From assembly GCF_009831235.1 (NCBI RefSeq), contig NZ_WUUL01000001.1:124001-188000 (forward strand): a stretch of 64,000 bases of DNA, written 5' to 3'. The notes under the pieces are model-generated. The model saw only the letters and a program-made list of their open reading frames with translations, did no database searches and was not told where the DNA came from. The position numbers and the translations under genes are program-made. This DNA comes from Shimazuella alba (GTDB lineage: Bacteria; Bacillota; Bacilli; Thermoactinomycetales; Thermoactinomycetaceae). This document shows positions 1 through 8,521 of this stretch, one piece after another (position 1 is the first letter of the stretch; every line of letters starts with the position of its first letter).

Positions 1-370
1 CTTCGGTTAATTGCTTTTCATATTCTCGACAAGCTTCCTTTGGATCTGTAAAAATACCTCTTGGAAAGTGAATGTTATTTTTTGCTATATTCACCTTGGA
101 AAAAAGATGTTGATTCATAAAGTAATAATAGCTTTGTGGATGCTCCTTAGGTAAACCTACGTATTCATCTAAATTAAATGTAAGGACATCTTTAAAATCA
201 ATTTCCTTTTCATTGTATAGATGAACAAGTTCTTGGTATAGTCCAAGTGGTGTACTTCCAGTAGCTAGTCCCAGTACCGTATTTGGTTTTTTCCTAACTA
301 ATTCAGCAATGTATTTTGCAGTTTGTCTACTCAGTGTCTGATAATCATCATATACAACTAATTCAATCAC
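1..370 (-). CDS. nagB: Glucosamine-6-phosphate deaminase, N-terminal part (runs off the window)
   Basis: Reverse-strand translation from GTG at 370 begins VIELVVYDDYQTLSRQTA and continues with VLGLATGSTPLGLYQ and the FNLDEYVGL segment followed by SYYYFMN, the sugar-phosphate isomerase signatures of NagB. The enzyme converts glucosamine-6-phosphate to fructose-6-phosphate and ammonium in the cytoplasm. The start overlaps the end of nagA by 8 bases, so the two are translationally coupled and act in sequence in amino-sugar breakdown. About 123 codons are visible and the C-terminal half lies left of the window. Identity is secure; the GTG start is inferred from alignment with the family N-terminus. 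Confidence 0.93.
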   Translation of the reverse strand, partial: MIELVVYDDYQTLSRQTAKYIAELVRKKPNTVLGLATGSTPLGLYQELVHLYNEKEIDFKDVLTFNLDEYVGLPKEHPQSYYYFMNQHLFSKVNIAKNNIHFPRGIFTDPKEACREYEKQLTE

Positions 371-1541
371 TGTAAGGCACCCCCTGGTATACGAGTTGAC
401 CCTGAATCATCGTGATATTTACATCAAAGTTATCGGATAATACTACTATATCAGCATCTTTTCCTATTTCTAAACTACCTTTTGCTACATCGATACCTAA
501 TTTTTTTGCAGGTGCAGTGGCAGCCATGTAGACTGCGTCTACGATAGAAGTACCAACTGTTTCTATCATGTTTTGTACAGCTCTGTTTAATGTAAGTGTA
601 CTACCAGCTAAGGTACCATCATCCAAACGTGCAATACATCGATGTACATTTACCTTTTGCCCACCTAAATCAAATGTGCCGTCCCCCATTCCAACAGCAC
701 GCATTCCATCACTTATAAGAAGAAATTTTTCTCGGGTTTTTTGTTCAAAAGCTATTTTAACGGCGCTTGGATGAACATGAACCATATCAGCAATGACATC
801 ACAAGTAGCCTCGTGATTGAATAGTGCACTTCCCACTGCACCAGGTTCACGATGATGCAATCCACTCATCGCATTAAACAGGTGTGTAAAGTGATTAGCC
901 CCAGCAATTAGTCCTTGATTAGCTTCTTCAATCGTTGCGTCTGTATGCCCAATGGAACAAATCGTACCTTGTGAGGTGAGCAAACGAATTGCTTCCAATG
1001 CGTTGGGAATCTCTGGTGCTAAAGTAACCACTTTTAACTTTTCTTGTAGTAAATCTAATATTGGCTGAAGATTGAATTGGGTAGGATGTAAGATATCATC
1101 CTCTTTCTGAGCCCCCTTTTGCTTTGGACTTATAAAGGGTCCTTCCAGATGAACGCCGATTAATTGTGCATATGGTTCCTTCCTTTTCTGGTAGTCCAGT
1201 ACAGCTCGCAAAGCTTGCATAATCTTCGCGATCGGCATAGTCATTGTAGTAGCCAAAAAACTAGTAACACCATAACTACATAAACTTTTGGCTATCCCTT
1301 GAAGAGAATCCACATTTCCATCCATGACATCTAAGTTGGCATTGCCATGAACATGGATATCTATCATGCCTGGAATGATCAGGCTATTTGGATAAGAAAT
1401 AATCTTCATTTCCGGGTCGTTACCACTAAAATCAGTTTGACTACCTACAAATATGATTTTCTTATCCTCAACTACCACCAATCCATCTTCGATGCAGTGG
1501 TGTTTAGTGACAACTTTTCCTAAAAAAGCAGTTCTCGACAT
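363..1541 (-). CDS. nagA: N-acetylglucosamine-6-phosphate deacetylase
   Basis: 392 residues, the usual length of NagA. It removes acetate from GlcNAc-6-P, feeding NagB. Visible amidohydrolase signatures are DIHVHG near residue 61 (metal-binding HxH), HLEGPFI near 131, SIGHTDA near 196, HLFNAM near 219, and LISDGM near 275 with the catalytic Asp. The ATG follows AGGTG on the minus strand at a normal distance. nagA and nagB overlap, forming an operon read leftward. The 300 bases between its start and the end of glcT contain no convincing gene. Confidence 0.96.
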   Translation of the reverse strand: MSRTAFLGKVVTKHHCIEDGLVVVEDKKIIFVGSQTDFSGNDPEMKIISYPNSLIIPGMIDIHVHGNANLDVMDGNVDSLQGIAKSLCSYGVTSFLATTMTMPIAKIMQALRAVLDYQKRKEPYAQLIGVHLEGPFISPKQKGAQKEDDILHPTQFNLQPILDLLQEKLKVVTLAPEIPNALEAIRLLTSQGTICSIGHTDATIEEANQGLIAGANHFTHLFNAMSGLHHREPGAVGSALFNHEATCDVIADMVHVHPSAVKIAFEQKTREKFLLISDGMRAVGMGDGTFDLGGQKVNVHRCIARLDDGTLAGSTLTLNRAVQNMIETVGTSIVDAVYMAATAPAKKLGIDVAKGSLEIGKDADIVVLSDNFDVNITMIQGQLVYQGVPYSD

Positions 1542-1841
1542 TGTAAAAACACCTACTTTAATGTGATCGATAAAATTTCGACACCTGCTTGTATCTTATC
1601 AAGTTAAATCATTTCCTGCTAAATAACGATTTCTTGATTTGTGATGATTGATAATGACAGAAGACGATAGCCAGCACGATTTTATTAATTTAATGTTACA
1701 TACATTTCGATTAGAAAAATGCTCACCTTACTCAATCAGAGAAAAAATCCCTCATCGTTCCATTACTTTGCTTTCAGTAGATTTTTATCGCAGCTACGTC
1801 ACTACGTTAATCTGGAGGAATAGCATGATCTGTTACTTACT

Positions 1842-2705
1842 TTAGGTATCTTCACCTTTTTGTAACAATCGATTAATATCAATAGAAAGTAAAGCTATCT
1901 CATCCTTATTTGGAATTATCTCCAAACGTTTTTCGATTAACCAAAATAGTCTCTGAGAATATTGGAATGCTACTGGTATGTTTGTCTCGATGCTAGAGAG
2001 AAGGGATGCGTGTATATCATGTGATTCATGACCTCGTTCAATCGCAAATCGAAAATTAGTAACGAATTGGAGATAGGATGCACTTTCTTTATGAATAGAT
2101 TGATTTGTTTCTCTTTCAATCATGGCAACAAAGTCAACAAGTAAACTAGCGAATGTCACTGTTTTGTGAACAGGCATATAATTTAAAGCGGAATGTATGT
2201 GGAGTGCAAGGAATCCTATTTCACTCTCTGGGATCTTTAAATTAAATGTATCAGAGAGCAAAGTAGCAGCTCGCTTAGCTAAGGCAAACTCCTTATTGTA
2301 CAGTGTTTTAATCTCAAATAAGAACGGATTAATTATTTTTAATCCATTGCGAATGCGATAAAGAGCAAATTGAATGTGATCTGGTAATGCTAAATGTACA
2401 TACTCGTTGATGTCATCTGTAAAATCTTTTGTGATAAGATCGATGATTTCTTCTGAAATTCCAAAAACATCTTTATCTACTTGGGTTAGTAGGTTACGAT
2501 ATTGTTCTAAGTAAATCTCATCTTCTAAATAAAATTTCTTTTCTACTCTGGAATCGGTGTAGGGAATGATCGCTCCCTTTTTTTGGTGAAAACCTAACCC
2601 TTTTCCGAGGAGAATCGTTTCTTTGTTAGTAGATGGGTCTATTACAAGCACCACATTATTATTAAATACATGATCAACTGTATAGGTTTGATCTTTGTTC
2701 ATCAT
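1842..2705 (-). CDS. glcT: BglG/SacY-family transcription antiterminator, GlcT type
   Basis: 287 residues from the ATG at 2705, chosen because TAAGGTG lies about 8 bases upstream; the longer frame to 2756 runs through the leader hairpin. An N-terminal CAT RNA-binding domain (about 1-60, with VDHVFNNNVVLV and GKGLGF) is followed by two PRD domains, whose phosphorylatable histidines sit in the NEYVHLALPDH and ALHIHSAL segments. Family members bind a RAT hairpin in mRNA to prevent termination and are controlled by PTS phosphorylation; GlcT homologues control ptsG. The gene has its own RAT/terminator leader (2750-2815), so it probably regulates itself. ptsG itself is not in the window. Confidence 0.88.
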   Translation of the reverse strand: MMNKDQTYTVDHVFNNNVVLVIDPSTNKETILLGKGLGFHQKKGAIIPYTDSRVEKKFYLEDEIYLEQYRNLLTQVDKDVFGISEEIIDLITKDFTDDINEYVHLALPDHIQFALYRIRNGLKIINPFLFEIKTLYNKEFALAKRAATLLSDTFNLKIPESEIGFLALHIHSALNYMPVHKTVTFASLLVDFVAMIERETNQSIHKESASYLQFVTNFRFAIERGHESHDIHASLLSSIETNIPVAFQYSQRLFWLIEKRLEIIPNKDEIALLSIDINRLLQKGEDT

Positions 2706-2749
2706 CAACACCTTACTTTTATTTATGATTGGGAAAGATACATATGAAA

Positions 2750-2790
2750 AAGCCAAAAAAGACCTACATGAGGGAGATCTTTTTCGGCTT
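2750..2790 (-). terminator. Intrinsic terminator in the glcT leader
   Basis: On the minus strand an AAGCCGAAAAAGA arm pairs with TCTTTTTTGGCTT (one mismatch) and is followed by TTTTC, ending about 45 bases before the glcT ATG. Its 5' arm shares the AAGCC segment with the RAT element at 2786-2815, so the two structures cannot form together. This is the arrangement of BglG-type antitermination leaders. Confidence 0.75.
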
Positions 2791-2815
2791 ATGCCTGCAT
2801 TACCAGTAACACGCC
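2786..2815 (-). promoter_or_regulatory. RAT (ribonucleic antiterminator) element
   Basis: The minus strand reads GGCG-TGTTACTGG-TAAT-GCAGGCA-TAAGCC. The TGTTACTG...GCAGGCA core is the conserved RAT signature recognised by SacY/LicT/GlcT proteins. Its position, overlapping the upstream arm of the terminator at 2750-2790 and preceding glcT, makes antitermination by GlcT itself the simplest reading. Which paralogue binds it is inference. Confidence 0.75.
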
Positions 2816-2818
2816 AAA

Positions 2819-2832
2819 TGAAAGCGTTTTAA
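2819..2832. promoter_or_regulatory. cre-like CcpA box
   Basis: TGAAAGCGTTTTAA matches the cre consensus TGWAANCGNTNWCA at all but one fixed position. It lies just downstream of the -10 box of the glcT promoter, where CcpA binding would block initiation or elongation. Confidence 0.55.
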
Positions 2833-2844
2833 TTTCATATAATA

Positions 2845-2873
2845 AATATAAACTTTAATAGTATTTTTGTAAA
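2845..2873 (-). promoter_or_regulatory. Sigma-A promoter of glcT
   Basis: On the minus strand, TTTACA and TATATT are separated by 17 bases. Transcription would start around 2838, run through the cre box, the RAT and the terminator, then into glcT. Confidence 0.55.
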
Positions 2874-3018
2874 TTGCATTATGTATGCCAATTTTTCCAT
2901 GATCATTAGTGATTCTCTAATAGAGAAGATAATATTTTATTTATAAAAAATCAACCATGCGAAATTTGTATAAATCTTCGCCAAATTATTTATAATGGGA
3001 ATAATCGATTCAAATAGG

Positions 3019-3048
3019 TTGACGATGACAGGGGAATTAACGTATAGT
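3019..3048 (+). promoter_or_regulatory. Sigma-A promoter of the marR-MFS operon
   Basis: TTGACG, 18 bases, TATAGT. Directly downstream is the small palindrome AACATGTT inside an AT-rich dyad (about 3047-3062), a plausible operator for the MarR protein encoded next. Confidence 0.5.
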
Positions 3049-3119
3049 TAAACATGTTAAATATTAAAGATGCCAATTTTTTGTTTGTGCGACATATTTG
3101 ATAATACGGAGTGATGGAA

Positions 3120-3557
3120 ATGGAACAAGAAGAATTGGAACAGTACATTGATCGTCTACAACAAATTTTCTTACATACGATGAGAAAAATTAGTAAAAAA
3201 ACAACAGACTGTGAACCGAAATTAACTGGACCACAGTTCTTTATTCTCCAACTTCTTCATAACGAAGGGAGAAGTACTGTCTCTAGTTTAGCAGAAGAGA
3301 TGGCTGTAAAACCAAGTGCTATTACAGCAATGATTGATAGACTTTTAAAACAAGGGTATGTTTTACGAGATCGTGATGAACAAGATAGAAGAGTTGTCTT
3401 CATCCAGATATCTGAAGCCGGTAGAGGGATTTTGGAAGAATCCCTTCAAAAAAGAAAAAAAATTCTAGCACAGTACCTTTCTCATTTGGAACGAGAAGAA
3501 TTAGAATCGTTAATATCGATTTATGAAAAAATTTCTCGATTGGACATCAAGGAGTGA
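3120..3557 (+). CDS. MarR-family transcriptional regulator
   Basis: About 145 residues. Winged-helix DNA-binding segment around residues 35-105: LTGPQFFILQLL, then SSLAEEMAVKPSAITAMIDRL (recognition helix) and the wing DRDEQDRRVVFIQIS, characteristic of MarR proteins. The start at 3120 puts the GGAG motif (3108-3111) 8 bases upstream; ATG 3114 or GTG 3111 would be too close. The downstream efflux gene has its own ribosome site inside the last codons of this gene, so the regulator probably represses itself and the exporter until a ligand binds. The ligand is not predictable. Confidence 0.87.
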   Translation: MEQEELEQYIDRLQQIFLHTMRKISKKTTDCEPKLTGPQFFILQLLHNEGRSTVSSLAEEMAVKPSAITAMIDRLLKQGYVLRDRDEQDRRVVFIQISEAGRGILEESLQKRKKILAQYLSHLEREELESLISIYEKISRLDIKE

Positions 3558-3564
3558 ACACGTT

Positions 3565-5184
3565 GTGAGCCAGAATACGGCAAGTTTTCCGGTTCCAGAA
3601 TTGGAAACAAAGAAATCGGGAAATGGTTTATTGATCACAGGACTTATTGTAGCAATGTTATTTGCTGCATTGGAAAATACGATTGTTGGTACAGCAATGC
3701 CTAAAATAGTGGGTGAATTAGGCGGATTAGATTTGATGACCTGGCTGACAACTGCGTATATGCTCACATCAACGGTTATTGTTCCTATTGCCGGTAAGCT
3801 AGCAGATTTATTAGGACGTAGGATGGTTTATTTAACTGGTATAGTTATTTTTCTTGTTGGATCAGGCCTTTGTGGTATTGCTACAACAATGGAGCAACTT
3901 ATTTATTTCCGTGCGCTGCAAGGTATTGGCGGTGGAATTATGATGCCTATGGCAATGATCATTATTGGTGATATTTTTACCGGGGCACAACGAGCCAAAT
4001 GGCAAGGTGTGTTCGGTGGTATTTTCGCTCTAGCTTCTGTTGTTGGTCCACAAGTTGGCGGCTGGATCGTGGATTCTTTAAATTGGAGTTGGGTTTTCTA
4101 TATCAACCTGCCTGTTGGGATATTAGCTTTTGTTTTTATTGCGTTGGGTTTAAAAGGTAATAAAACAACTGGACCTATAAAGTTTGATATTTTAGGTATG
4201 TTTACGATGCTTGTCGGGGTTGTTAGTCTACTATTAGCTCTTACTTTTGGTGGTACGGAGTTTGCTTGGGATTCTTGGCAGATCATCTCCTTGTTTGCGA
4301 TAGCTGTTATTGGGTTGGTCGCATTTGTCATTGTCGAAAACAAAGCAGAAGAGCCTATTTTACCTATGTATTTGTTTAAAAATAGAACTTTTACTTTGTT
4401 AAATGGTATCGGCTTTCTTATGTCTCTTGGAATGTTTGGGGCAATCATGTTTGTGCCTTTGTTTATGCAAGGAATCATAGGCATAAGCGCTTCTGAATCT
4501 GGCACCGTGATGACACCTATGATGTTCGCAATGATTCTCACCAGTATTTTAGCCGGACAGTTTGTTAGAAAAGTAGGGATTCGAATCCAGATGATTGTTG
4601 GGATGGCAGTGATGTCACTTGGTTTCTACTTATTATCAACCATGACGATAGAAACGACGAAACTTCAAGCTATGATTGACATGGTTATACTTGGTCTGGG
4701 CATGGGGATTGTTATGCCACTACTTACTTTGGCATTGCAAGAATCATTTTCAAAATCGGAATTAGGTGTTGTAACCTCTTCTAGCCAGTTTTTCCGTCAA
4801 ATTGGAGGTACATTTGGCATGACTATTTTGGGAGCTGTGATGAATGAGAAGTCTTCTACATTGCTCGCTAGTCAATTAATCCCAACCTTAGATAAATTTC
4901 CACCACAAGCACTAGAAATGGTTTCGAATATGAAAGACTTGATAGCTAATAATCCCCAAGGGTTATACTCGATGTTATTAAGTCCAGAAACAATGAGTAA
5001 GATTCCTGTACCTATGCAACAGTTGTTAGTACCCGTATTAAAAGAAACGTTAGTAGATACCCTTCATTTGGTATTTATTGTTGGCTTTGTGTTTGTATTA
5101 GTAGGATTGGTTTTCACACCATTGCTGAAAAATATCAAAATTTCCGAAGATGAACCAGAAGCAGAAGAGAAAAAAATATCTTGA
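3565..5184 (+). CDS. DHA2-family MFS multidrug efflux transporter (EmrB/QacA type)
   Basis: About 539 residues, 14 predicted membrane segments. The GTG at 3565 is preferred since AAGGAG (3549-3554) overlaps the marR end at the right spacing; the in-frame upstream ATG lies inside marR. Motif A (GKLADLLGRRMVY, about residue 75) and motif C-like VVGPQVGGWIVD (about 155) identify the drug/H+ antiporter-2 family. It exports small toxic compounds using the proton gradient. Cotranscribed with marR and closed by a strong terminator, making a classic self-contained resistance module. Substrate unknown. Confidence 0.9.
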   Translation: MSQNTASFPVPELETKKSGNGLLITGLIVAMLFAALENTIVGTAMPKIVGELGGLDLMTWLTTAYMLTSTVIVPIAGKLADLLGRRMVYLTGIVIFLVGSGLCGIATTMEQLIYFRALQGIGGGIMMPMAMIIIGDIFTGAQRAKWQGVFGGIFALASVVGPQVGGWIVDSLNWSWVFYINLPVGILAFVFIALGLKGNKTTGPIKFDILGMFTMLVGVVSLLLALTFGGTEFAWDSWQIISLFAIAVIGLVAFVIVENKAEEPILPMYLFKNRTFTLLNGIGFLMSLGMFGAIMFVPLFMQGIIGISASESGTVMTPMMFAMILTSILAGQFVRKVGIRIQMIVGMAVMSLGFYLLSTMTIETTKLQAMIDMVILGLGMGIVMPLLTLALQESFSKSELGVVTSSSQFFRQIGGTFGMTILGAVMNEKSSTLLASQLIPTLDKFPPQALEMVSNMKDLIANNPQGLYSMLLSPETMSKIPVPMQQLLVPVLKETLVDTLHLVFIVGFVFVLVGLVFTPLLKNIKISEDEPEAEEKKIS

Positions 5185-5204
5185 GATTGTTGTGTATCAT
5201 TTAT

Positions 5205-5228
5205 CTCCTCCTTGAGAGGAGTTTTTTT
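5205..5228 (+). terminator. Rho-independent terminator after the MFS gene
   Basis: CTCCTC pairs with GAGGAG across a 5-base loop, followed by seven T. Confidence 0.85.
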
Positions 5229-5294
5229 ATGGATATTTGTGGTTTTCATCGACAAACTTATAAAAGAACATAAAAAATGCTAGGAGGGCGTTAG

Positions 5295-5657
5295 ATGATT
5301 GAAAAAATAGCGACTGTTGCAGTTTATGTAGAAAATCAGGAAGCAGCCGAGGATTTTTGGGTAAACCAAGTAGGCTTTGTAACAAAAGAGAAAAGACAAA
5401 TGGGACCAAATGCATATTGGCTAGAAGTTGCACCTGAAGAGGCAGATACTCATTTAGTGATTTATCCAAATTCGATGATGCCTGATGCTGCTGACCGAAA
5501 GCCTTCCATTGTTTTCGTTTGCACAGATGTAGAGCAAGCATATAACAAAATGAAAGAGAATGGAGTGCCTTTCACAGGAAAGCCGCAGAAAATGCAGTGG
5601 GGGACTTTTGTCCAATTTCAAGACAATGAAGGAAATGAATATTTATTAAAAAGCTAG
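5295..5657 (+). CDS. VOC (glyoxalase/bleomycin-resistance fold) protein
   Basis: 120 residues with paired beta-alpha-beta-beta-beta modules: IATVAVYVENQEAAEDFW at the N-terminus, VFVCTDVEQAYNKMKENGVPF in the second half and FVQFQDNEGNEYLL at the end, with the usual DxEGN-like metal-side segment. TAGGAGGG precedes the ATG. The family includes dioxygenases, glyoxalase I and drug-binding proteins; the substrate cannot be told. It is a single gene between two terminators. Confidence 0.82.
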   Translation: MIEKIATVAVYVENQEAAEDFWVNQVGFVTKEKRQMGPNAYWLEVAPEEADTHLVIYPNSMMPDAADRKPSIVFVCTDVEQAYNKMKENGVPFTGKPQKMQWGTFVQFQDNEGNEYLLKS

Positions 5658-5691
5658 AAACCAGCATTTAAACTTAATAATTAAACGGTCA

Positions 5692-5725
5692 ACAGGCTTG
5701 ATCGATGGAAGAAAATCAAGCCTGT
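5692..5725. terminator. Hairpin between convergent genes
   Basis: ACAGGCTTGAT and ATCAAGCCTGT form a perfect 11-bp stem with a 12-base loop. The T-run is weak on both sides; it probably ends both the VOC and exonuclease transcripts. Confidence 0.6.
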
Positions 5726-5740
5726 CGTAGTTCATATTAT

Positions 5741-6523
5741 TTAGAGGAAACCGTCTTTCTTTGTGACTGCAACTTCTGTTTCTTCATGGAAGTCTCCAAT
5801 AGCCATTTGGTCCATAAGACTCTGTTGTTTCTGCAAAAGAGATGCTTGTTCTTCTGCTAATAATTTTAGCTGTTGACTGAGAGCGCTAATTTTGTTGTTA
5901 ATCTCTTGGATTTCGCTCAGCCATTTTAGGTAGTGGAAATCTTGAACCGAAAAATCTGGCCTGAGATTATTACGAACTACTTCAATCGTGGCGTGGCAAT
6001 CTCCGATCGCCCTATGATCGGTGGAGTGCCCACAAGCTACTGTTAGCTTGACCCATTTGGAGGAGTTCACAAGGTCTGAATATGTTCGCATGACACACTG
6101 TGTGTTTAATTTTTTCACTTGTCTCATTTTTGTTTTTGTACTTGCTTCTTTTTCATATGGTTTAAAGCTTTCTATCATTAATCTTTTATCAAATTCATCA
6201 TTGTAAATAAGTACTATTTTCGTTTTGATAAGAGGGTATAATTTATCCCATACTTCTATCCAATTTGGCGAACTATCCACCATGGAGTTGGTAATACCAT
6301 GTATGTTTTGTGCTTCCAAAGGGATAGGATTAGCTGGTTTAACAAGTGATTCAAAAAGAATATTTCCTTGCAAGTCAAGCACTGCAACTTCACAAATCTC
6401 TGCATTTTTAATACCTGTTGTTTCTGTGTCGAGTACTACAATATCCTCCTGTTGATTCCAATCATTAAATAACAGTTGGGCTCTCGCAGCTTTTAAAGAC
6501 ATGTTTTTCCATTTAGAAAACAT
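5741..6523 (-). CDS. DEDDh 3'-5' exonuclease (DnaQ-like) with C-terminal coiled coil
   Basis: 260 residues. Exo I motif IVVLDTETTGI at about 28-38, Exo II with IYNDEFDKRLMI around 104-115, and Exo III with the histidine HRAIGDCHAT around 168-177, so all DEDDh catalytic residues are present. Residues 195-240 form a glutamine/leucine-rich coiled coil (EINNKISALSQQLKLLAEEQ), probably for oligomerisation. AAGGAG precedes the ATG. Such proteins degrade single-stranded DNA or RNA in repair or turnover; the precise role is unknown. Confidence 0.85.
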   Translation of the reverse strand: MFSKWKNMSLKAARAQLLFNDWNQQEDIVVLDTETTGIKNAEICEVAVLDLQGNILFESLVKPANPIPLEAQNIHGITNSMVDSSPNWIEVWDKLYPLIKTKIVLIYNDEFDKRLMIESFKPYEKEASTKTKMRQVKKLNTQCVMRTYSDLVNSSKWVKLTVACGHSTDHRAIGDCHATIEVVRNNLRPDFSVQDFHYLKWLSEIQEINNKISALSQQLKLLAEEQASLLQKQQSLMDQMAIGDFHEETEVAVTKKDGFL

Positions 6524-6844
6524 GTTTTAATCTCCTTATAATGAATTTTCTTTTTATTTAATATATAATTTTATTCCTTGTCAATTGAATTTGATGCTTT
6601 CTTTTTTGGGGAAAATTTTTTTGGGGGTCGAGGTTGTATAGAAGAAGTTTGGTAGGTCACAAAAGGATGGAAAGTTGTTGTATAGAGTCTCTGAGGTGTT
6701 AACTTTAGTACAGATTTAGCAAAAATTAAAAGTTACATATATTTATCTGATAAAAGGGAATATATTCCTAAATATTATTCGAAATGTTGCAATTTCAGAC
6801 TATTTGTCATAATATTAGAATAGCTCCGAAAGGAGGGATGTAAA
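6524..6844. other. Intergenic region between divergent genes
   Basis: An AT-rich stretch containing runs of T and G around 6600-6632 and AT-rich promoter-like boxes near 6665-6780. No gene or RNA signature is seen; it presumably holds the promoters of the exonuclease gene and of the gene at 6845. Confidence 0.4.
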
Positions 6845-7738
6845 ATGGATCCCAAAAAAGCATTAGAGGGGTTCAGGGTCGATGCTATTGTACAAAAGGA
6901 GTTACCGAGCCCCAAGCAAAAATCCAAACAGTCTAATGTCATTTTAATCATTTTTGTTGCTACGATGCTTGGATTATCAACAGGAATAGGAAGTGCATTT
7001 GCTTTTGGTACCAATGAGTTACAACCAAGCCAATCGCCTCTTGATGAGCCTACATCAAAGTCTCATTTGGAACAAAAAGCTCCATTGGAAGAATCACATC
7101 CAAAGACTTCTGAACTAGCACCTTTAAAACCACCTATTGACGAACCAATTGAGAATATTTCCCCCATTGATGAGCCCATTAAAGAAGATGTTATACCAAA
7201 AAATACTAAGCAGACAGATAGCAAGGACACTGCTCCAAAAGATAAAGAAGAATCCAAAACCGAGCAACATAAGAAAGAAAAACCTGTAGCTGAGAAAAAC
7301 ACAAATACATCATCTAAACCGGAACCGAAAGCTTCAGTGCCAAAGCCAGTCGTTCCTGACAAAAAGCCGGAAACATCTAAATCTGTTTCTACCAGCCAAC
7401 AATCATCGACAGGAGCACCAAAAGATAACAAACAATCTTCATCAAGCTCTATGGACCAAAAACAAAAGTCAACTTCAGTAAGTAAGGAAACTGGTAAATC
7501 TGTTATCGTTTCTAAAGGGGAATCGGATGCTAGTACTAGTACTCAGAGTAACTCCAAAAGTATTCCACCTAATGATGTTGCGGTAGGTTCAGAAGAAACC
7601 CCTGATCCGAAAACAAAGCCTGGTAAATTGCCAGATACAGCCGGTGATGAATTGAATCATGCATTAGCATGTCTGGTTCTCGTTTGCTTTAGTATCGCTT
7701 ACTTGCTAGCAAAAAAAGAAACTCATCCTGAAAATTAG
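6845..7738 (+). CDS. Surface protein with LPDTA sorting-like signal and Pro/Ser/Lys-rich linker
   Basis: 297 residues. A hydrophobic segment at about 31-52 (VILIIFVATMLGLSTGIGSAFAF) is a signal peptide or N-terminal anchor after a 30-residue cytoplasmic stretch. Residues 55-250 are low complexity, rich in P, S, T, K and E, with repeated P-L/I-DEP units (SPLDEP, PPIDEP, SPIDEP). The end is KLPDTA, a hydrophobic helix (ALACLVLVCFSIAYLLA) and a charged tail KKETHPEN, the three-part sortase pattern; LPDTA fits class D sortases. There is no catalytic domain. AAAGGAGGG precedes the ATG. Function unknown; probably cell-wall or spore-envelope spanning. Confidence 0.75.
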   Translation: MDPKKALEGFRVDAIVQKELPSPKQKSKQSNVILIIFVATMLGLSTGIGSAFAFGTNELQPSQSPLDEPTSKSHLEQKAPLEESHPKTSELAPLKPPIDEPIENISPIDEPIKEDVIPKNTKQTDSKDTAPKDKEESKTEQHKKEKPVAEKNTNTSSKPEPKASVPKPVVPDKKPETSKSVSTSQQSSTGAPKDNKQSSSSSMDQKQKSTSVSKETGKSVIVSKGESDASTSTQSNSKSIPPNDVAVGSEETPDPKTKPGKLPDTAGDELNHALACLVLVCFSIAYLLAKKETHPEN

Positions 7739-7753
7739 GATGAGTTTCTTTGT
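7715..7753 (+). terminator. Terminator overlapping the end of the LPDTA gene
   Basis: AAAGAAACTCATCCT pairs with AGGATGAGTTTCTTT, a 15-bp stem with the stop codon TAG in or beside the loop (7736-7738). The last codons therefore encode the upstream arm. Confidence 0.85.
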
Positions 7754-7795
7754 ATTTGGATCATACTAATGACACGATAGAAAGGTGGATATGAG

Positions 7796-8521
7796 ATGAA
7801 TGAACAACCAGAAACACAAGAAGAATCAAAAAAGAAGAATGTAGTGCAAGCGATACAGCAGTTGGGGCAAACCAACGTACCACAATTAGAATCAAATATT
7901 TTCTGTTTACCTATTATTGGACAGATAGAGGGACATTTGGTAATGCCACCGCAAAATAAAACAACAAAATATGAACATGTAATCCCACAAATTGTGGCAG
8001 CTGAGCAAAATCCTAAAATAGAAGGCGTTGTGTTGATATTAAATACAGTGGGAGGAGATGTAGAAGCTGGATTAGCTATTTCTGAAATGATTGCTACGAT
8101 GAGTAAACCTACTGTTTCCATTGTTTTGGGTGGGGGGCATAGCATTGGAGCTCCAATTGCTGTTTCAGCTGATGTTTCTTTTATTGCAGAAACAGCAACT
8201 ATGACAATACATCCTATTCGACTTACTGGATTAGTAATTGGTGTTCCACAAACCTTTGAGTACTTAGAAAGGATGCAAGATCGTGTAATTCGATTTATTT
8301 CCAGTCATTCGAAAGTAACAGATGAAAAACTTCGTGAATTGATGTTCCGGACAGGTGAGTTAGCTCGCGATATCGGTACAAATGTTGTTGGCAAAGACGC
8401 TGTGGAGATAGGGCTGATAGATCGAGTTGGCGGGATTTCTGATGCTCTTCAAGAATTATATCGCTTGATACAGGAGCAAAAGGAGGAAAATAACGATGCT
8501 TCACTGGACGCTTCTTCCTGA
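7796..8521 (+). CDS. tepA: ClpP/crotonase-fold protease-like protein TepA
   Basis: 241 residues, homologous to B. subtilis TepA (YmfB). The ClpP-like core runs from about residue 40 to 215: [17 protein letters not shown], then the nucleophile-serine motif [11 protein letters not shown] around 118-128 and the histidine region TIHPIRLTG around 146. TepA was described as a translocation-enhancing, spore-related peptidase-like protein. Here it precedes ylzJ and spoIIIE as in Bacillus. The last 26 bases overlap ylzJ, whose ribosome site AGGAGG lies within tepA. Confidence 0.92.
   Translation: MNEQPETQEESKKKNVVQAIQQLGQTNVPQLESNIFCLPIIGQIEGHLVMPPQNKTTKYEHVIPQIVAAEQNPKIEGVVLILNTVGGDVEAGLAISEMIATMSKPTVSIVLGGGHSIGAPIAVSADVSFIAETATMTIHPIRLTGLVIGVPQTFEYLERMQDRVIRFISSHSKVTDEKLRELMFRTGELARDIGTNVVGKDAVEIGLIDRVGGISDALQELYRLIQEQKEENNDASLDASS

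Noticed and set aside
1648-1845. Open frame MIMTEDDSQHDFINLMLHTF between nagA and glcT
   Set aside because: No ribosome site, starts at TTG or an ATG without context, no recognisable family, and it runs to the 3' end of glcT in the opposite direction. It may be a fossil but cannot be supported.
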